The position numbers were made by a program, and so were the translations under genes. A DNA stretch of 43,315 nucleotides, from positions 1 to 43,315 of the forward strand of contig JAUIGC010000008.1 in assembly GCA_030429835.1 (NCBI GenBank), read 5' to 3'. Under the pieces are notes generated by a model. The model saw only the letters and a list, made by a program, of their open reading frames with translations, was not told the DNA's origin and did not search any database. This document shows, in pieces, positions 34,478 through 42,850 of the stretch (its first letter is position 1; each line of letters opens with the position of its first letter). This stretch comes from Bacteroidia bacterium (GTDB lineage Bacteria; Bacteroidota; Bacteroidia; Flavobacteriales; Flavobacteriaceae).

Positions 34478-35227
34478 ATGAAACTGTTAGAGGGAAAAAA
34501 TGTTATCATTACAGGTGCTAGCCGAGGTATAGGAAAGGGCATCGCTAAAGTATTTGCTGAAAATGGGGCCAATGTAGCCTTTACCTATAGTTCAAGTGAG
34601 GGCCCTGCCTTGGAATTGGAAAAGGAGCTTAGTGCCTTGGGCGTAAAAGCAAAGGCGTATAAAAGCAATGCGGCAAGTTATGCCGAGGCCGAAACGCTCG
34701 TAACGGAGGTGTTGAAGGATTTTGACGGTGTAATCGATGTTTTGATCAATAATGCAGGTATTACCAAGGACAATTTATTGATGCGAATGTCCGAAGACGA
34801 TTTTGACACCGTGATAGATATCAACTTGAAGTCTGTTTTTAATATGACCAAAGCCACACAGCGTACATTTCTAAAACAGCGAAAAGGCTCTATAATCAAT
34901 ATGAGCAGTGTGGTAGGGGTAAAAGGAAATGCAGGACAGACCAACTATGCGGCTTCCAAGGCTGGTATGATTGGGTTTACTAAATCAGTAGCGTTGGAAT
35001 TGGGCTCGAGAAATATACGCTGCAACGCCATTGCCCCAGGTTTCATAGAAACGGAAATGACCGAGAAGCTGGATGAAAAAACCGTTCAAGGTTGGAGGGA
35101 TGGAATACCCTTGAAGCGAGGGGGAACTACGGAAGACATAGCAAATGCATGCCTTTTCTTCGCCTCGGATTTATCGGCTTATGTTACCGGGCAAGTACTT
35201 AATGTGGACGGTGGCATGTTAACATAG
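34478..35227 (+). CDS. fabG: 3-oxoacyl-ACP reductase
   Basis: A 249-residue short-chain dehydrogenase that should reduce 3-oxoacyl-ACP with NADPH in fatty acid elongation. The cofactor loop is TGASRGIGKGI. NNAGITKDNLLMRM is the FabG-type NNAG motif. The catalytic set is Ser in NMSSVVG, Tyr157 and Lys161 (NYAASKAG). The C-terminus ends LNVDGGMLT as in FabG. Other short-chain dehydrogenases share the fold, but the NNAGITKDNLLMRM and VDGGM features are those of FabG. It is not next to acpP or fabF. A 7-bp hairpin follows at 35241-35258 without a T tract. Confidence 0.93.
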   Translation: MKLLEGKNVIITGASRGIGKGIAKVFAENGANVAFTYSSSEGPALELEKELSALGVKAKAYKSNAASYAEAETLVTEVLKDFDGVIDVLINNAGITKDNLLMRMSEDDFDTVIDINLKSVFNMTKATQRTFLKQRKGSIINMSSVVGVKGNAGQTNYAASKAGMIGFTKSVALELGSRNIRCNAIAPGFIETEMTEKLDEKTVQGWRDGIPLKRGGTTEDIANACLFFASDLSAYVTGQVLNVDGGMLT

Positions 35228-35287
35228 CCCATACTTTCCGTCCAAGGTTTCCCTTGGAATTACCGTTGTAAATACCTTGATAGATTC

Positions 35288-37312
35288 ATGCAAACTGAAA
35301 CAGTACTACTTATTTTATTGGCTACTATCGTGGCCATATCGGTAGCACTGTTTCACTATTTTTTCAAGAATAAAAATCGGGGTAAACTTTACATAACACT
35401 CGCCTTTCTTAGGTTTTTAGGAGTTTTTGGTATTTTATTGCTTTTGATCAACCCTAAATTTTCAAAAACTAGCTATACTATTGAGAAATCGGTTTTGACC
35501 CTGTTGACGGACAATTCTACTTCCGTAAAGAATAGTGAAGAGGACATTAAATCCATCCTATCCTCTTTGGATAATGCTGATGAACTCAAAAATCGGTTTA
35601 TAATCAATCATTATGCTTTTGGTGAAGACCTCGAACCTACGGATAGTTTATCCTTTACGGACAAACTCACCAACATATACAAACCACTTTCAAGTTTAAA
35701 CGAAGCATACCGTAGAAAGCAAAGTACCGTGCTTCTCATTTCTGACGGAAATCAAAATATAGGAAGGGATTATACGTATATCACGGACACCAGCAAACCG
35801 GTTTATACCTTAACTGTGGGGGATACTACGGCGTACGAAGACGTGAGCATCGGCCCGATAAACACGAATACCTATGCCTTTTTAAATAATAAGTTTCCCT
35901 TGGAAACCTATGTAAGATATCAGGGAAGTGGTGAAATATCCACTAAAGTAACTATAAGGGTAGGGAATAAAACCGTTTTTTCAGAACAAATCCGTTTATC
36001 GAAATCCAATAATCTAAAGAGCATAGAAACATTGATAGACGCTAATACTGTTGGGCTAAAAAAATTAGTGGTAAGTGCTGCGCAAATTCCATCGGAAAAA
36101 AATACCGTTAACAACACAAGGGAAACTACGGTCGAAGTTATTGATGAAAAGACTAATGTTGGGATTGTTTCTGAGGTTCTTCATCCTGATTTAGGAGCTT
36201 TTAAAAAGGCGATTGAAAGTAATGAACAACGAAAGGTCAATTTTTTAAAACCGAATTCACCCAAGGAAAAGTGGGATGATACGGATATTTTTATTCTGTA
36301 TGAGCCTACAAGAAATTTCAGCTCCCTCTTTGATTATATTAAGAATAATAAATCAAGCCATTTGATTGTAACCGGGGTCAATACCGACTTCAATTTTTTA
36401 AATAAGGCACAGGACAATTTTAAAATTGAACTGGGTTATCCGGCCCAAGAGGTATTTGGTCAATTGAACCCGGGCTTTTCTAATTTCGACATTTCCGATT
36501 TTGAAATAAGCGGTTTTCCTCCTTTGACCAGTGACGCCGGTCCCATAACGTTTCAATCCGTATATGATGTTTTGTTGGATACTGAAATTAAAGGGGTAAA
36601 CATCAATTCTCCTATGCTGAGCATTATGGATGGGAATTCTTGGAGAAAAGGGATTTGGTTAGGTACGGATATATGGAGATGGAGAGCACAAACTTATCGG
36701 GATACAGGTGATTTTTCCAATTTTGATACGTTTATGGGAAAACTGGTAAGATACCTATCAGGAAATTCAAAAAGGGACAGGCTTAACCTGGAATACAACA
36801 ATTTGTTTGAAGGTAGTAATGCCGCAATAATAACGGCTACTTATTTTGACCAAGCGTATTTGTTCGACCCAAATGCAACACTGAATATCACCATAACCAA
36901 TAAGGATAATGCCAATTCATCCAAGAGATCAATGGCTATTATGAACGGGTATTATCAAGCGGATTTAAGTGACCTTTCCCCTGGGGATTACGAATTCAGC
37001 ATCAATGTGGAAGGGGGGAATATTTCAAAAAATGGGAGGTTTGTAATTTCTGACTTTGACTTGGAGAAGCAATTTGTTTCAAGTGACTATAAGAAAATGG
37101 CCACACTTGCCAATAACACCGGTGGATCTTCTTTTTTTTCCTCACAGATAAATCAGTTAATAGAAGAACTGGCTACCAAGGATACCTTTGTTCCTAGGCA
37201 GAAAAGCGTTGAAAATGTCGTATCTTTGATAGACTACAGGATACTCTTGGCTATTATCGTTTTAGCTTTCACGTTGGAGTGGTTCCTTAGAAAATATAAC
37301 GGACTAATTTAA
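35288..37312 (+). CDS. large membrane protein with vWA-like domain
   Basis: A 674-residue protein with two N-terminal membrane helices (about 5-26 and 38-54) and one near the C-terminus (about 648-666). The long middle part is therefore probably on one side, most likely periplasmic. DNSTS at 75-79 matches the DxSxS metal-ion-dependent adhesion motif, and VLLISDGNQNIG resembles a later vWA strand. Ig-like beta regions follow (about 180-290 and 530-610). The layout recalls Bat-type vWA proteins of Bacteroidota, but it is longer and has the extra C-terminal helix. Function is unknown. The SPFH gene starts 11 bp downstream, suggesting a membrane-associated pair. Confidence 0.82.
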   Translation: MQTETVLLILLATIVAISVALFHYFFKNKNRGKLYITLAFLRFLGVFGILLLLINPKFSKTSYTIEKSVLTLLTDNSTSVKNSEEDIKSILSSLDNADELKNRFIINHYAFGEDLEPTDSLSFTDKLTNIYKPLSSLNEAYRRKQSTVLLISDGNQNIGRDYTYITDTSKPVYTLTVGDTTAYEDVSIGPINTNTYAFLNNKFPLETYVRYQGSGEISTKVTIRVGNKTVFSEQIRLSKSNNLKSIETLIDANTVGLKKLVVSAAQIPSEKNTVNNTRETTVEVIDEKTNVGIVSEVLHPDLGAFKKAIESNEQRKVNFLKPNSPKEKWDDTDIFILYEPTRNFSSLFDYIKNNKSSHLIVTGVNTDFNFLNKAQDNFKIELGYPAQEVFGQLNPGFSNFDISDFEISGFPPLTSDAGPITFQSVYDVLLDTEIKGVNINSPMLSIMDGNSWRKGIWLGTDIWRWRAQTYRDTGDFSNFDTFMGKLVRYLSGNSKRDRLNLEYNNLFEGSNAAIITATYFDQAYLFDPNATLNITITNKDNANSSKRSMAIMNGYYQADLSDLSPGDYEFSINVEGGNISKNGRFVISDFDLEKQFVSSDYKKMATLANNTGGSSFFSSQINQLIEELATKDTFVPRQKSVENVVSLIDYRILLAIIVLAFTLEWFLRKYNGLI

Positions 37313-37323
37313 ACAGAACAATA

Positions 37324-38139
37324 ATGGACAGATTGCCAAAAATTGCCTTACCGGCAATATTTATCTTTATAGTGTTAGTTATCTTAATATCCAAATCGGC
37401 CGTGACCATAGGTTCGGGAGAAGCGGGAGTACTCTACAAAACTTTTGGTAACGGGGTCGTAACGGACCAACCGCCTATGGGTGAAGGATTTCACCTAGTT
37501 GCTCCATGGAACAAGGTTTTTGTATACGAAGTACGTCAACAAGAGGTATTCGAAAAAATGAATGTGCTCTCTAGCAATGGTTTGGATATCAAGCTGGATG
37601 CGTCCGCTTGGTTTCAGCCCAAATACGACGACTTGGGCAAATTACATCAGGAAAAGGGAGAGGATTATGTACAACGCGTTTTACTACCTACCATAAGATC
37701 TGCTGCAAGATCGGTTGTTGGTCGTTATACCCCAGAACAACTTTACTCTAGTAAAAGGGATGCCATTCAAATGGAAATTTTTGAAGAAACCAAAAAAATC
37801 GTAAATGATGAGTACATTCAATTAAATGAAATCTTAGTGCGTGATGTAACCCTGCCTCCTACCATTAAGGACGCCATAGAACGTAAATTAAAGCAGGAAC
37901 AAGAGTCCTTGGAATATGAGTTTCGACTGATTACGGCGGAAAAGGAAGCTGAAAAAGTTAGGATTGAAGCACAGGGTAAGGCAGATGCAAATAGAATATT
38001 GAGTGCATCGTTGAACGATCAAATATTAAGGGATAAAGGTATAGATGCTACGCTTCGTATGTCAGAATCCCCAAATGCCAAGGTAATCGTAATAGGTGGG
38101 GGAGAATCCGGTTTGCCTCTGATTCTAGGAAATAACTAA
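37324..38139 (+). CDS. SPFH/prohibitin-family membrane protein
   Basis: A 271-residue protein with an N-terminal membrane helix (about 8-25, IALPAIFIFIVLVILI). An SPFH domain follows (about 28-200, with GEAGVLYKTFGNG, PMGEGFHLVAPWNKVFVYEVR and VVGRYTPEQLYSSKRD). Next comes a charged helix (KLKQEQESLEYEFRLITAEKEAEKVRIEA) and a short C-terminal tail. The order is that of bacterial prohibitin-like and HflC-like proteins, which assemble into ring- or cage-like membrane scaffolds and modulate membrane proteases such as FtsH. Its partner by position is the vWA-like membrane protein 11 bp upstream. Confidence 0.93.
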   Translation: MDRLPKIALPAIFIFIVLVILISKSAVTIGSGEAGVLYKTFGNGVVTDQPPMGEGFHLVAPWNKVFVYEVRQQEVFEKMNVLSSNGLDIKLDASAWFQPKYDDLGKLHQEKGEDYVQRVLLPTIRSAARSVVGRYTPEQLYSSKRDAIQMEIFEETKKIVNDEYIQLNEILVRDVTLPPTIKDAIERKLKQEQESLEYEFRLITAEKEAEKVRIEAQGKADANRILSASLNDQILRDKGIDATLRMSESPNAKVIVIGGGESGLPLILGNN

Positions 38140-38194
38140 TTTGTATAAATTGTTATTTTTCAAAAATATTCTTTTAAACAAGAAAATTAAATTT

Positions 38195-38202
38195 TACTTT
38201 TA
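38195..38202 (+). promoter_or_regulatory. probable -7 promoter box of the his operon leader
   Basis: TACTTTTA matches TAnnTTTG except for the last base. It ends 7 nt before the leader-peptide ATG at 38210, so the transcript would start at or just before that ATG. No -33 TTG is evident. Confidence 0.45.
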
Positions 38203-38209
38203 CGTCGTA

Positions 38210-38266
38210 ATGAGAAAAAACAATAATACACATCATCATTTTTATACTTGCTCTCAAGCGAGGTAA
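38210..38266 (+). CDS. his operon leader peptide (MRKNNNTHHHFYTCSQAR)
   Basis: An 18-codon frame with stop TAA lies 106 nt before hisG. It contains three consecutive His codons (CAT CAT CAT at 38231-38239), the hallmark of a histidine attenuator leader. It is far too short to be found by length and is recognised by its His run and by its position between a promoter box and a terminator. Its last five codons, from TCT to AGG, overlap the antiterminator strand. Ribosome position on this peptide would therefore decide which RNA hairpin forms. Confidence 0.88.
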   Translation: MRKNNNTHHHFYTCSQAR

Positions 38267-38326
38267 AAATGTATTGTAGTATTACAAACATATTTTAAAA
38301 CCCGTTTGAGCAATCAAACGGGTTTT
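38247..38326 (+). promoter_or_regulatory. his operon transcription attenuator
   Basis: Four RNA segments can be read directly. Segment 1 (38247-38252, CTTGCT) pairs with 38257-38262 (AGCGAG), giving a protector hairpin. Segment 2 (38253-38263, CTCAAGCGAGG) can instead pair with 38301-38310 (CCCGTTTGAG), forming 10 pairs with one bulged A and one wobble. Segment 3 (38297-38309) and segment 4 (38314-38326) form the terminator. A ribosome stalled at the His codons would cover segment 1 and free segment 2, opening the operon when charged tRNA-His is scarce. A ribosome that reaches the stop codon would cover segment 2 and allow termination. Confidence 0.82.
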
Positions 38327-38333
38327 GTTTTTG
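38297..38333 (+). terminator. attenuator terminator before hisG
   Basis: Perfect 13-bp stem AAAACCCGTTTGA/TCAAACGGGTTTT with tetraloop GCAA, then GTTTTTGG. It lies between the leader peptide and hisG, 39 nt before the hisG ATG, and so controls entry into the operon. Confidence 0.9.
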
Positions 38334-38372
38334 GCTCTGATAGTATTTGCCAACTAAAATTAAAAATCAATA

Positions 38373-39230
38373 ATGACAAAGATTAGGATTGCTATTCAAA
38401 AATCGGGAAGACTCAATGAAGACTCCCTTCAGATTCTAAAGGACTGCGGTATTTCCATTGACAATGGAAAAGATCAGCTAAAAGCCTCTAGCCGAAACTT
38501 CCCCATGGAGGTGTTTTACCTAAGAAACGGGGACATTCCCCAGTATTTAAGGGACGGTGTGGTTGATGTTGCCATCATTGGTGAAAATGTATTGATAGAA
38601 AAGGGAGCCGACATTTCCATTGCGGAAAAACTTGGTTTTTCAAAATGCAAGGTGTCCTTGGCGGTACCTAAGGCCGTCAAGTACAAATCCGTTCAGGATT
38701 TTGAAGGAAAACGTATTGCTACTTCGTACCCCAATACAGTTACCAACTATTTAAAGGAAAAAGGGGTTAATGCAGATTTACACATTATTAATGGTTCTGT
38801 TGAGATTGCCCCTAATATTGGTTTGGCAGATGCTATTTGCGATATTGTTTCCAGTGGCAGCACCTTGTTCAAGAACAATTTAAAGGAAGTTGAAGTGATG
38901 TTGACCAGTGAGGCAGTATTGGCCGTTTCCCCAAAAATAACGGAGGAACGTTCGGCTTTACTTAAAAAATTACAGTTTAGGATACAATCCGTCTTACGGG
39001 CGAGGAAATCAAAATACGTACTCTTAAATGCCCCTAATGAGAAATTAGAAGAAATACTGAAGTTATTGCCGGGAATGCGCAGTCCAACGGTATTGCCCCT
39101 TGCAGAAGAAGGCTGGAGCTCGGTGCATACGGTAATTGACAAGGATACCTTTTGGGAGGTAATCGATGAATTGAAGAAGGTTGGTGCTGAAGGTATTTTG
39201 GTTTGTCCTATTGAGAAAATGGTTTTATAA
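38373..39230 (+). CDS. hisG: ATP phosphoribosyltransferase, long form
   Basis: A 285-residue enzyme that joins ATP and PRPP in the first step of histidine synthesis. The start is the ATG at 38373 (MTKIRIAIQKSGRL). GENVLIEKGADI and the PRPP loop DIVSSGSTLFKNNL are present. About 75 C-terminal residues (LLPGMRSPTVLPLAEEGW to GILVCPIEKM) form the regulatory domain that binds histidine. This is therefore the long, hexameric, feedback-inhibited form that does not need HisZ. Control of the operon is double: enzyme feedback plus the attenuator upstream. Confidence 0.97.
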   Translation: MTKIRIAIQKSGRLNEDSLQILKDCGISIDNGKDQLKASSRNFPMEVFYLRNGDIPQYLRDGVVDVAIIGENVLIEKGADISIAEKLGFSKCKVSLAVPKAVKYKSVQDFEGKRIATSYPNTVTNYLKEKGVNADLHIINGSVEIAPNIGLADAICDIVSSGSTLFKNNLKEVEVMLTSEAVLAVSPKITEERSALLKKLQFRIQSVLRARKSKYVLLNAPNEKLEEILKLLPGMRSPTVLPLAEEGWSSVHTVIDKDTFWEVIDELKKVGAEGILVCPIEKMVL

Positions 39231-39310
39231 AGGCTATTGGCTGTTAGCTTTTTGCTATTCGCCTTACATTATTACTAATTATTTGCCAAGGGCTAATTGC
39301 TCTTTAAGAA
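39231..39310 (+). other. hisG-hisD spacer with GCTATT-like words
   Basis: This 80-bp spacer is the only sizeable gap in an otherwise tightly packed operon. It contains related words GGCTATTGG, GGCTGTTAGC, TGCTATTCGCC and GGCTAATTGC, which could form imperfect hairpins. It looks like a decayed small intergenic repeat, but I cannot identify a family. No T tract and no promoter box are evident. Confidence 0.3.
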
Positions 39311-40624
39311 ATGAACAAGATTTATAACCCTAGTAGAGAATCGTGGTCCACTATACTTAAACGTCCAACACAGACCGTGTCCGACATTGAGGATATTGTG
39401 GATACTGTTTTTACCGAAGTAAAAAAAGGAGGGGATTCCATTTTGAAAATGTATACGGAGAAGTTTGACGGCTTTTCTTTGGAAACCATTAGGGTGACCA
39501 AAGAGGAAGTAAATCAGGCGAGCCTGCATGTTTCGCAAGAATTGAAAAAAGCCATTCAAATGGCCAAAAGCAATATCGAAGAATTCCATAAAGCTCAAAA
39601 AACGGAAAGAGTTTTCGTAACTACTGCACCTGGGGTAGATTGTTGGCAAGAAAAACGACCTATTCAAAAGGTGGGTCTATACATCCCTGGAGGTACTGCA
39701 CCTTTGTTTTCTACAATTCTCATGTTGGCCATCCCGGCCAAATTGGCCGGATGCAAGGAAATTGTTCTATGCACGCCACCAAACAAAGAAGGCAAAGTGA
39801 ATCCAGCTATTTTATATACGGCGGCACTCTGTGGGGTTAAGAAAATTTTTAAAGTAGGGGGCATCCAAGCCATTGCGGGAATGACTTTTGGAACGGAGTC
39901 GGTACCAAAAGTGTATAAGATTTTTGGTCCGGGCAACCAATATGTAACGGTTGCCAAGCAAATAGCGACCAAATATGGGGTGGCTATTGATATGCCAGCA
40001 GGTCCTAGCGAACTTTTGGTTTTTGCGGATGATTCCGCAAATCCGGCTTTTGTAGCTTCTGATTTGTTGAGCCAGGCCGAACACGGTGTGGATAGCCAGG
40101 TTATTTTAGTCTCAACCTCAAAAGACCTATTGGATAAAGTGGAAGTTGAAGTAGAAATTCAATTGAAGGATTTGCCAAGGAAGGAAATTGCCGCTAGGGT
40201 TATAGAAAATAGCAAACTCTTCTATGTAAATGATAAAAAATCGGCTGTTGATTTGATCAATGAATACGGACCCGAACATTATATTATTTGTGCTGAAGGT
40301 GAGGACTTTTTTATTGAAAATGTGGAGAACGCCGGGTCGGTATTTATTGGTAATTACACTCCGGAAAGTGCTGGGGACTATGCCTCTGGAACCAACCATA
40401 CATTACCCACTAACGGGTACGCAAAACAATATAGCGGAGTTAATTTGGATAGCTTTATGAAAAGTATGACGTTTCAGAAAATAACCCCAAAAGGCATTCA
40501 AAACATTGGCAAAGCGATAGAATTAATGGCGGAAGCCGAAGGGTTGCAGGCACATAAAAATGCGGTAACCTTAAGATTGAATGAAATAAATAAAGTCATT
40601 TCGAGCACAGTCGATAAATCCTAA
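39311..40624 (+). CDS. hisD: histidinol dehydrogenase
   Basis: A 437-residue zinc enzyme that oxidises L-histidinol to histidine in two NAD-dependent steps, the last of the pathway. Characteristic segments are YIPGGTAPLFSTILMLAIPA, FGPGNQYVTVAKQ, GPSELLVFADDSANP, the base pair Glu-His in EYGPEHYIICAE, and GTNHTLPTNGYAK. The length is normal. It follows hisG by 80 bp and precedes hisC by one base, consistent with one operon. Confidence 0.98.
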   Translation: MNKIYNPSRESWSTILKRPTQTVSDIEDIVDTVFTEVKKGGDSILKMYTEKFDGFSLETIRVTKEEVNQASLHVSQELKKAIQMAKSNIEEFHKAQKTERVFVTTAPGVDCWQEKRPIQKVGLYIPGGTAPLFSTILMLAIPAKLAGCKEIVLCTPPNKEGKVNPAILYTAALCGVKKIFKVGGIQAIAGMTFGTESVPKVYKIFGPGNQYVTVAKQIATKYGVAIDMPAGPSELLVFADDSANPAFVASDLLSQAEHGVDSQVILVSTSKDLLDKVEVEVEIQLKDLPRKEIAARVIENSKLFYVNDKKSAVDLINEYGPEHYIICAEGEDFFIENVENAGSVFIGNYTPESAGDYASGTNHTLPTNGYAKQYSGVNLDSFMKSMTFQKITPKGIQNIGKAIELMAEAEGLQAHKNAVTLRLNEINKVISSTVDKS

Positions 40625-40625
40625 T

Positions 40626-41672
40626 ATGAAAATGTTCGATTTAAATAGTTTGATTCGTCAAAACGTAAAAGGTCTAAAGCCCTATTCCTCTGCTCGGGAC
40701 GAATATGTGTCGGATGGTTCGGAAATGATTTTTTTGGACGCCAACGAAAACCCCTTTCAGAACGGTGTCAATCGATATCCTGACCCCCAACAAAGAAGTT
40801 TAAAGTCCGTCTTGGCCCAACAGAAAGGTGTTCGGCAGGAAAATATACTCTTGGGTAACGGAAGTGATGAAGTGTTAGATTTGTTGTTTCGTGCCTTCTG
40901 TGAACCAAAAGTGGACAATATCATTACCTTACCGCCCACATATGGAATGTATAAGGTTTTGGCGGATATTAATGTGGTTGAAAACAGGGAAGTATTGTTA
41001 ATGGATGATTTTCAGCCGGATGTAGATTCCATTTTGAAAAACGTGGATTCACATACCAAATTGGTATTTCTTTGCTCTCCCAACAACCCCACAGGAAATA
41101 GCCTTCAGGTTTCCAAAATTGAAAATTTGTTGTCATCTTTCAATGGTCTGGTAGTTATTGATGAAGCTTATATTGATTTTTCTTCCGAGGAAAGTTGGGT
41201 TTCCAAATTATCCGAACACCCAAATTTGGTAGTTACGCAAACGCTATCCAAGGCTTATGGAATGGCGGGAATTCGCTTGGGAATTTGTATTGCTTCAGAA
41301 GAAATAATATCGGTATTGAATAAAATTAAACCGCCGTACAACGTAAATGAACTTACCCAGCAACGGGCTATGGAAAGGGTGTTGAATCGGGAGGAAATTA
41401 ATCAAGAAGTAGAAAACATCCTTAAAGAAAGAACGGTATTGGAACAAACGTTGAAAACCATTCAATTTGTTGAAAAAGTATATCCAACCGATGCCAATTT
41501 TATTCTTGCTAGAGTGGATGATGCGTCGCTCAGATATGGACAATTGTTGGAGAAAGGGATTGTCATTAGAAATAGAACTACCCAGCCCCTGTGTGAAAAC
41601 ACATTGAGATTTACAGTTGGGACACATAAGGAAAATGAATTTTTGATAAAGGCCTTAAAAGAATTATCATGA
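40626..41672 (+). CDS. hisC: histidinol-phosphate aminotransferase
   Basis: A 348-residue fold-type I PLP enzyme that converts imidazole-acetol phosphate and glutamate to histidinol phosphate. [11 protein letters not shown] is the N-terminal HisC signature. SPNNPTGN and VIDEAYIDF bind the cofactor, and the Schiff-base lysine is Lys209 in [10 protein letters not shown]. The C-terminal Arg lies in [12 protein letters not shown]. It starts immediately after the hisD stop and its TGA overlaps the ATG of hisB in the sequence ATGA, indicating translational coupling. Confidence 0.97.
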   Translation: MKMFDLNSLIRQNVKGLKPYSSARDEYVSDGSEMIFLDANENPFQNGVNRYPDPQQRSLKSVLAQQKGVRQENILLGNGSDEVLDLLFRAFCEPKVDNIITLPPTYGMYKVLADINVVENREVLLMDDFQPDVDSILKNVDSHTKLVFLCSPNNPTGNSLQVSKIENLLSSFNGLVVIDEAYIDFSSEESWVSKLSEHPNLVVTQTLSKAYGMAGIRLGICIASEEIISVLNKIKPPYNVNELTQQRAMERVLNREEINQEVENILKERTVLEQTLKTIQFVEKVYPTDANFILARVDDASLRYGQLLEKGIVIRNRTTQPLCENTLRFTVGTHKENEFLIKALKELS

Positions 41673-42850
41673 AAATAGAAAATGCAAAAAATAGTTCCCC
41701 CATTGGGGGCGGAGGGGGCCGAAAAGTCCTATTTATAGATAGGGACGGCACCATCATTAAAGAAACTGCGGACGAGCAGATTGATGCTTTTGAAAAAATG
41801 ATTTTCTATCCAAAGGCATTTACTTTTTTAGGTAAAATCGCCAAGGAACTGGATTATGAACTTGTCATGATTACCAATCAAGATGGTTTGGGAACAGACT
41901 CTTTCCCGGAAGATACCTTTTGGCCTGTTCACAATTTCATTTTAAAATCTTTCGAAAACGAAGGTGTTGTTTTTGATAAGGTCTTTTTGGATAGAACCTT
42001 TCCACATGAGAATGCAGATACCAGAAAACCCGGTACGGGACTCCTTACGGAATATTTCTCCAACGAATATGACCTTGAAAATTCCTTTGTTATTGGCGAC
42101 CGACTAACGGACATTGAATTGGCAAAGAATTTGGGTGCAAAAGGTATTTTTATCAATGACCAAACGAATTTGGGAACCAGTGAGATTACGGTAAAACGGG
42201 AAGCATTGGATGACATCATCGCGTTAGAAAGCAACGACTGGGAAAAAATCTATGAGTTTTTAAAACTGAAGGATAGAACGGCGACAACCCATAGAAAAAC
42301 CAACGAAACCGATATCCTTATTGAATTGAATTTAGATGGAACGGGAAAAAGCGATATCAAAACAGGGTTAGCGTTTTTCGACCATATGCTGGACCAATTG
42401 GCGCGTCACGGACAAATGGACCTAAAAATAAAGGTGGACGGCGATTTGGAAGTAGACGAACATCACACGATTGAGGATACAGGAATTGCTTTAGGTGAAG
42501 TTTTTTATAATGCTTTAGGAAACAAATTAGGTATCGAGCGCTATGGATTTTGTTTACCCATGGACGACTGTTTGGCGCAAGTAGCTATCGACTTTGGCGG
42601 AAGAAACTGGCTGGTTTGGGACGCGGATTTTAAACGCGAAAAAATCGGGGACATGCCTACGGAGATGTTCCATCATTTCTTTAAGTCCTTTTCAGACAGT
42701 GCAAAGGCAAACCTAAACATCAAGGCTGAAGGTACCAATGAACACCACAAAATAGAGGCTATTTTCAAGGCCTTTGCAAAGAGTATAAAAATGGCGGTAA
42801 AGCGGGACGTTGAAAAAATGGTCCTACCATCTACGAAGGGCGTGTTATGA
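41669..42850 (+). CDS. hisB: bifunctional histidinol-phosphatase / imidazoleglycerol-phosphate dehydratase
   Basis: A 393-residue fusion. The N-terminal HAD phosphatase has Asp24 and Asp26 (FIDRDGT), then MITNQDGLG and [12 protein letters not shown]; it removes phosphate from histidinol phosphate. The C-terminal dehydratase (about 205-393) has the manganese-binding [14 protein letters not shown] and [15 protein letters not shown]. It starts in ATGA overlap with hisC and ends in ATGA overlap with hisH. The first 17 residues (ending SSPIGGGGG) are an unusual extension before the normal start of the HAD fold, encoded by a G/C-rich repeat. This could be a repeat insertion tolerated at the N-terminus. 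Confidence 0.96.
   Translation: MKIENAKNSSPIGGGGGRKVLFIDRDGTIIKETADEQIDAFEKMIFYPKAFTFLGKIAKELDYELVMITNQDGLGTDSFPEDTFWPVHNFILKSFENEGVVFDKVFLDRTFPHENADTRKPGTGLLTEYFSNEYDLENSFVIGDRLTDIELAKNLGAKGIFINDQTNLGTSEITVKREALDDIIALESNDWEKIYEFLKLKDRTATTHRKTNETDILIELNLDGTGKSDIKTGLAFFDHMLDQLARHGQMDLKIKVDGDLEVDEHHTIEDTGIALGEVFYNALGNKLGIERYGFCLPMDDCLAQVAIDFGGRNWLVWDADFKREKIGDMPTEMFHHFFKSFSDSAKANLNIKAEGTNEHHKIEAIFKAFAKSIKMAVKRDVEKMVLPSTKGVL
41694..41720 (+). repeat. C5/G5 repeat inside the hisB N-terminus
   Basis: The stretch has CCCCC (41697-41701), ATT, GGGGG (41705-41709), CGGA and GGGGG (41714-41718). CCCCC can pair with either G run. It encodes residues 9-17 of HisB (SSPIGGGGG). Flavobacterial genomes carry short intergenic repeats of this general build, by my recollection; finding one in frame inside a core gene is unusual. 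Confidence 0.5.

Noticed and set aside
35241-35258. 7-bp hairpin TCCAAGG/CCTTGGA after fabG as a terminator
   Set aside because: The stem is short and no T tract follows; it may pause RNA polymerase but is not a supported terminator.
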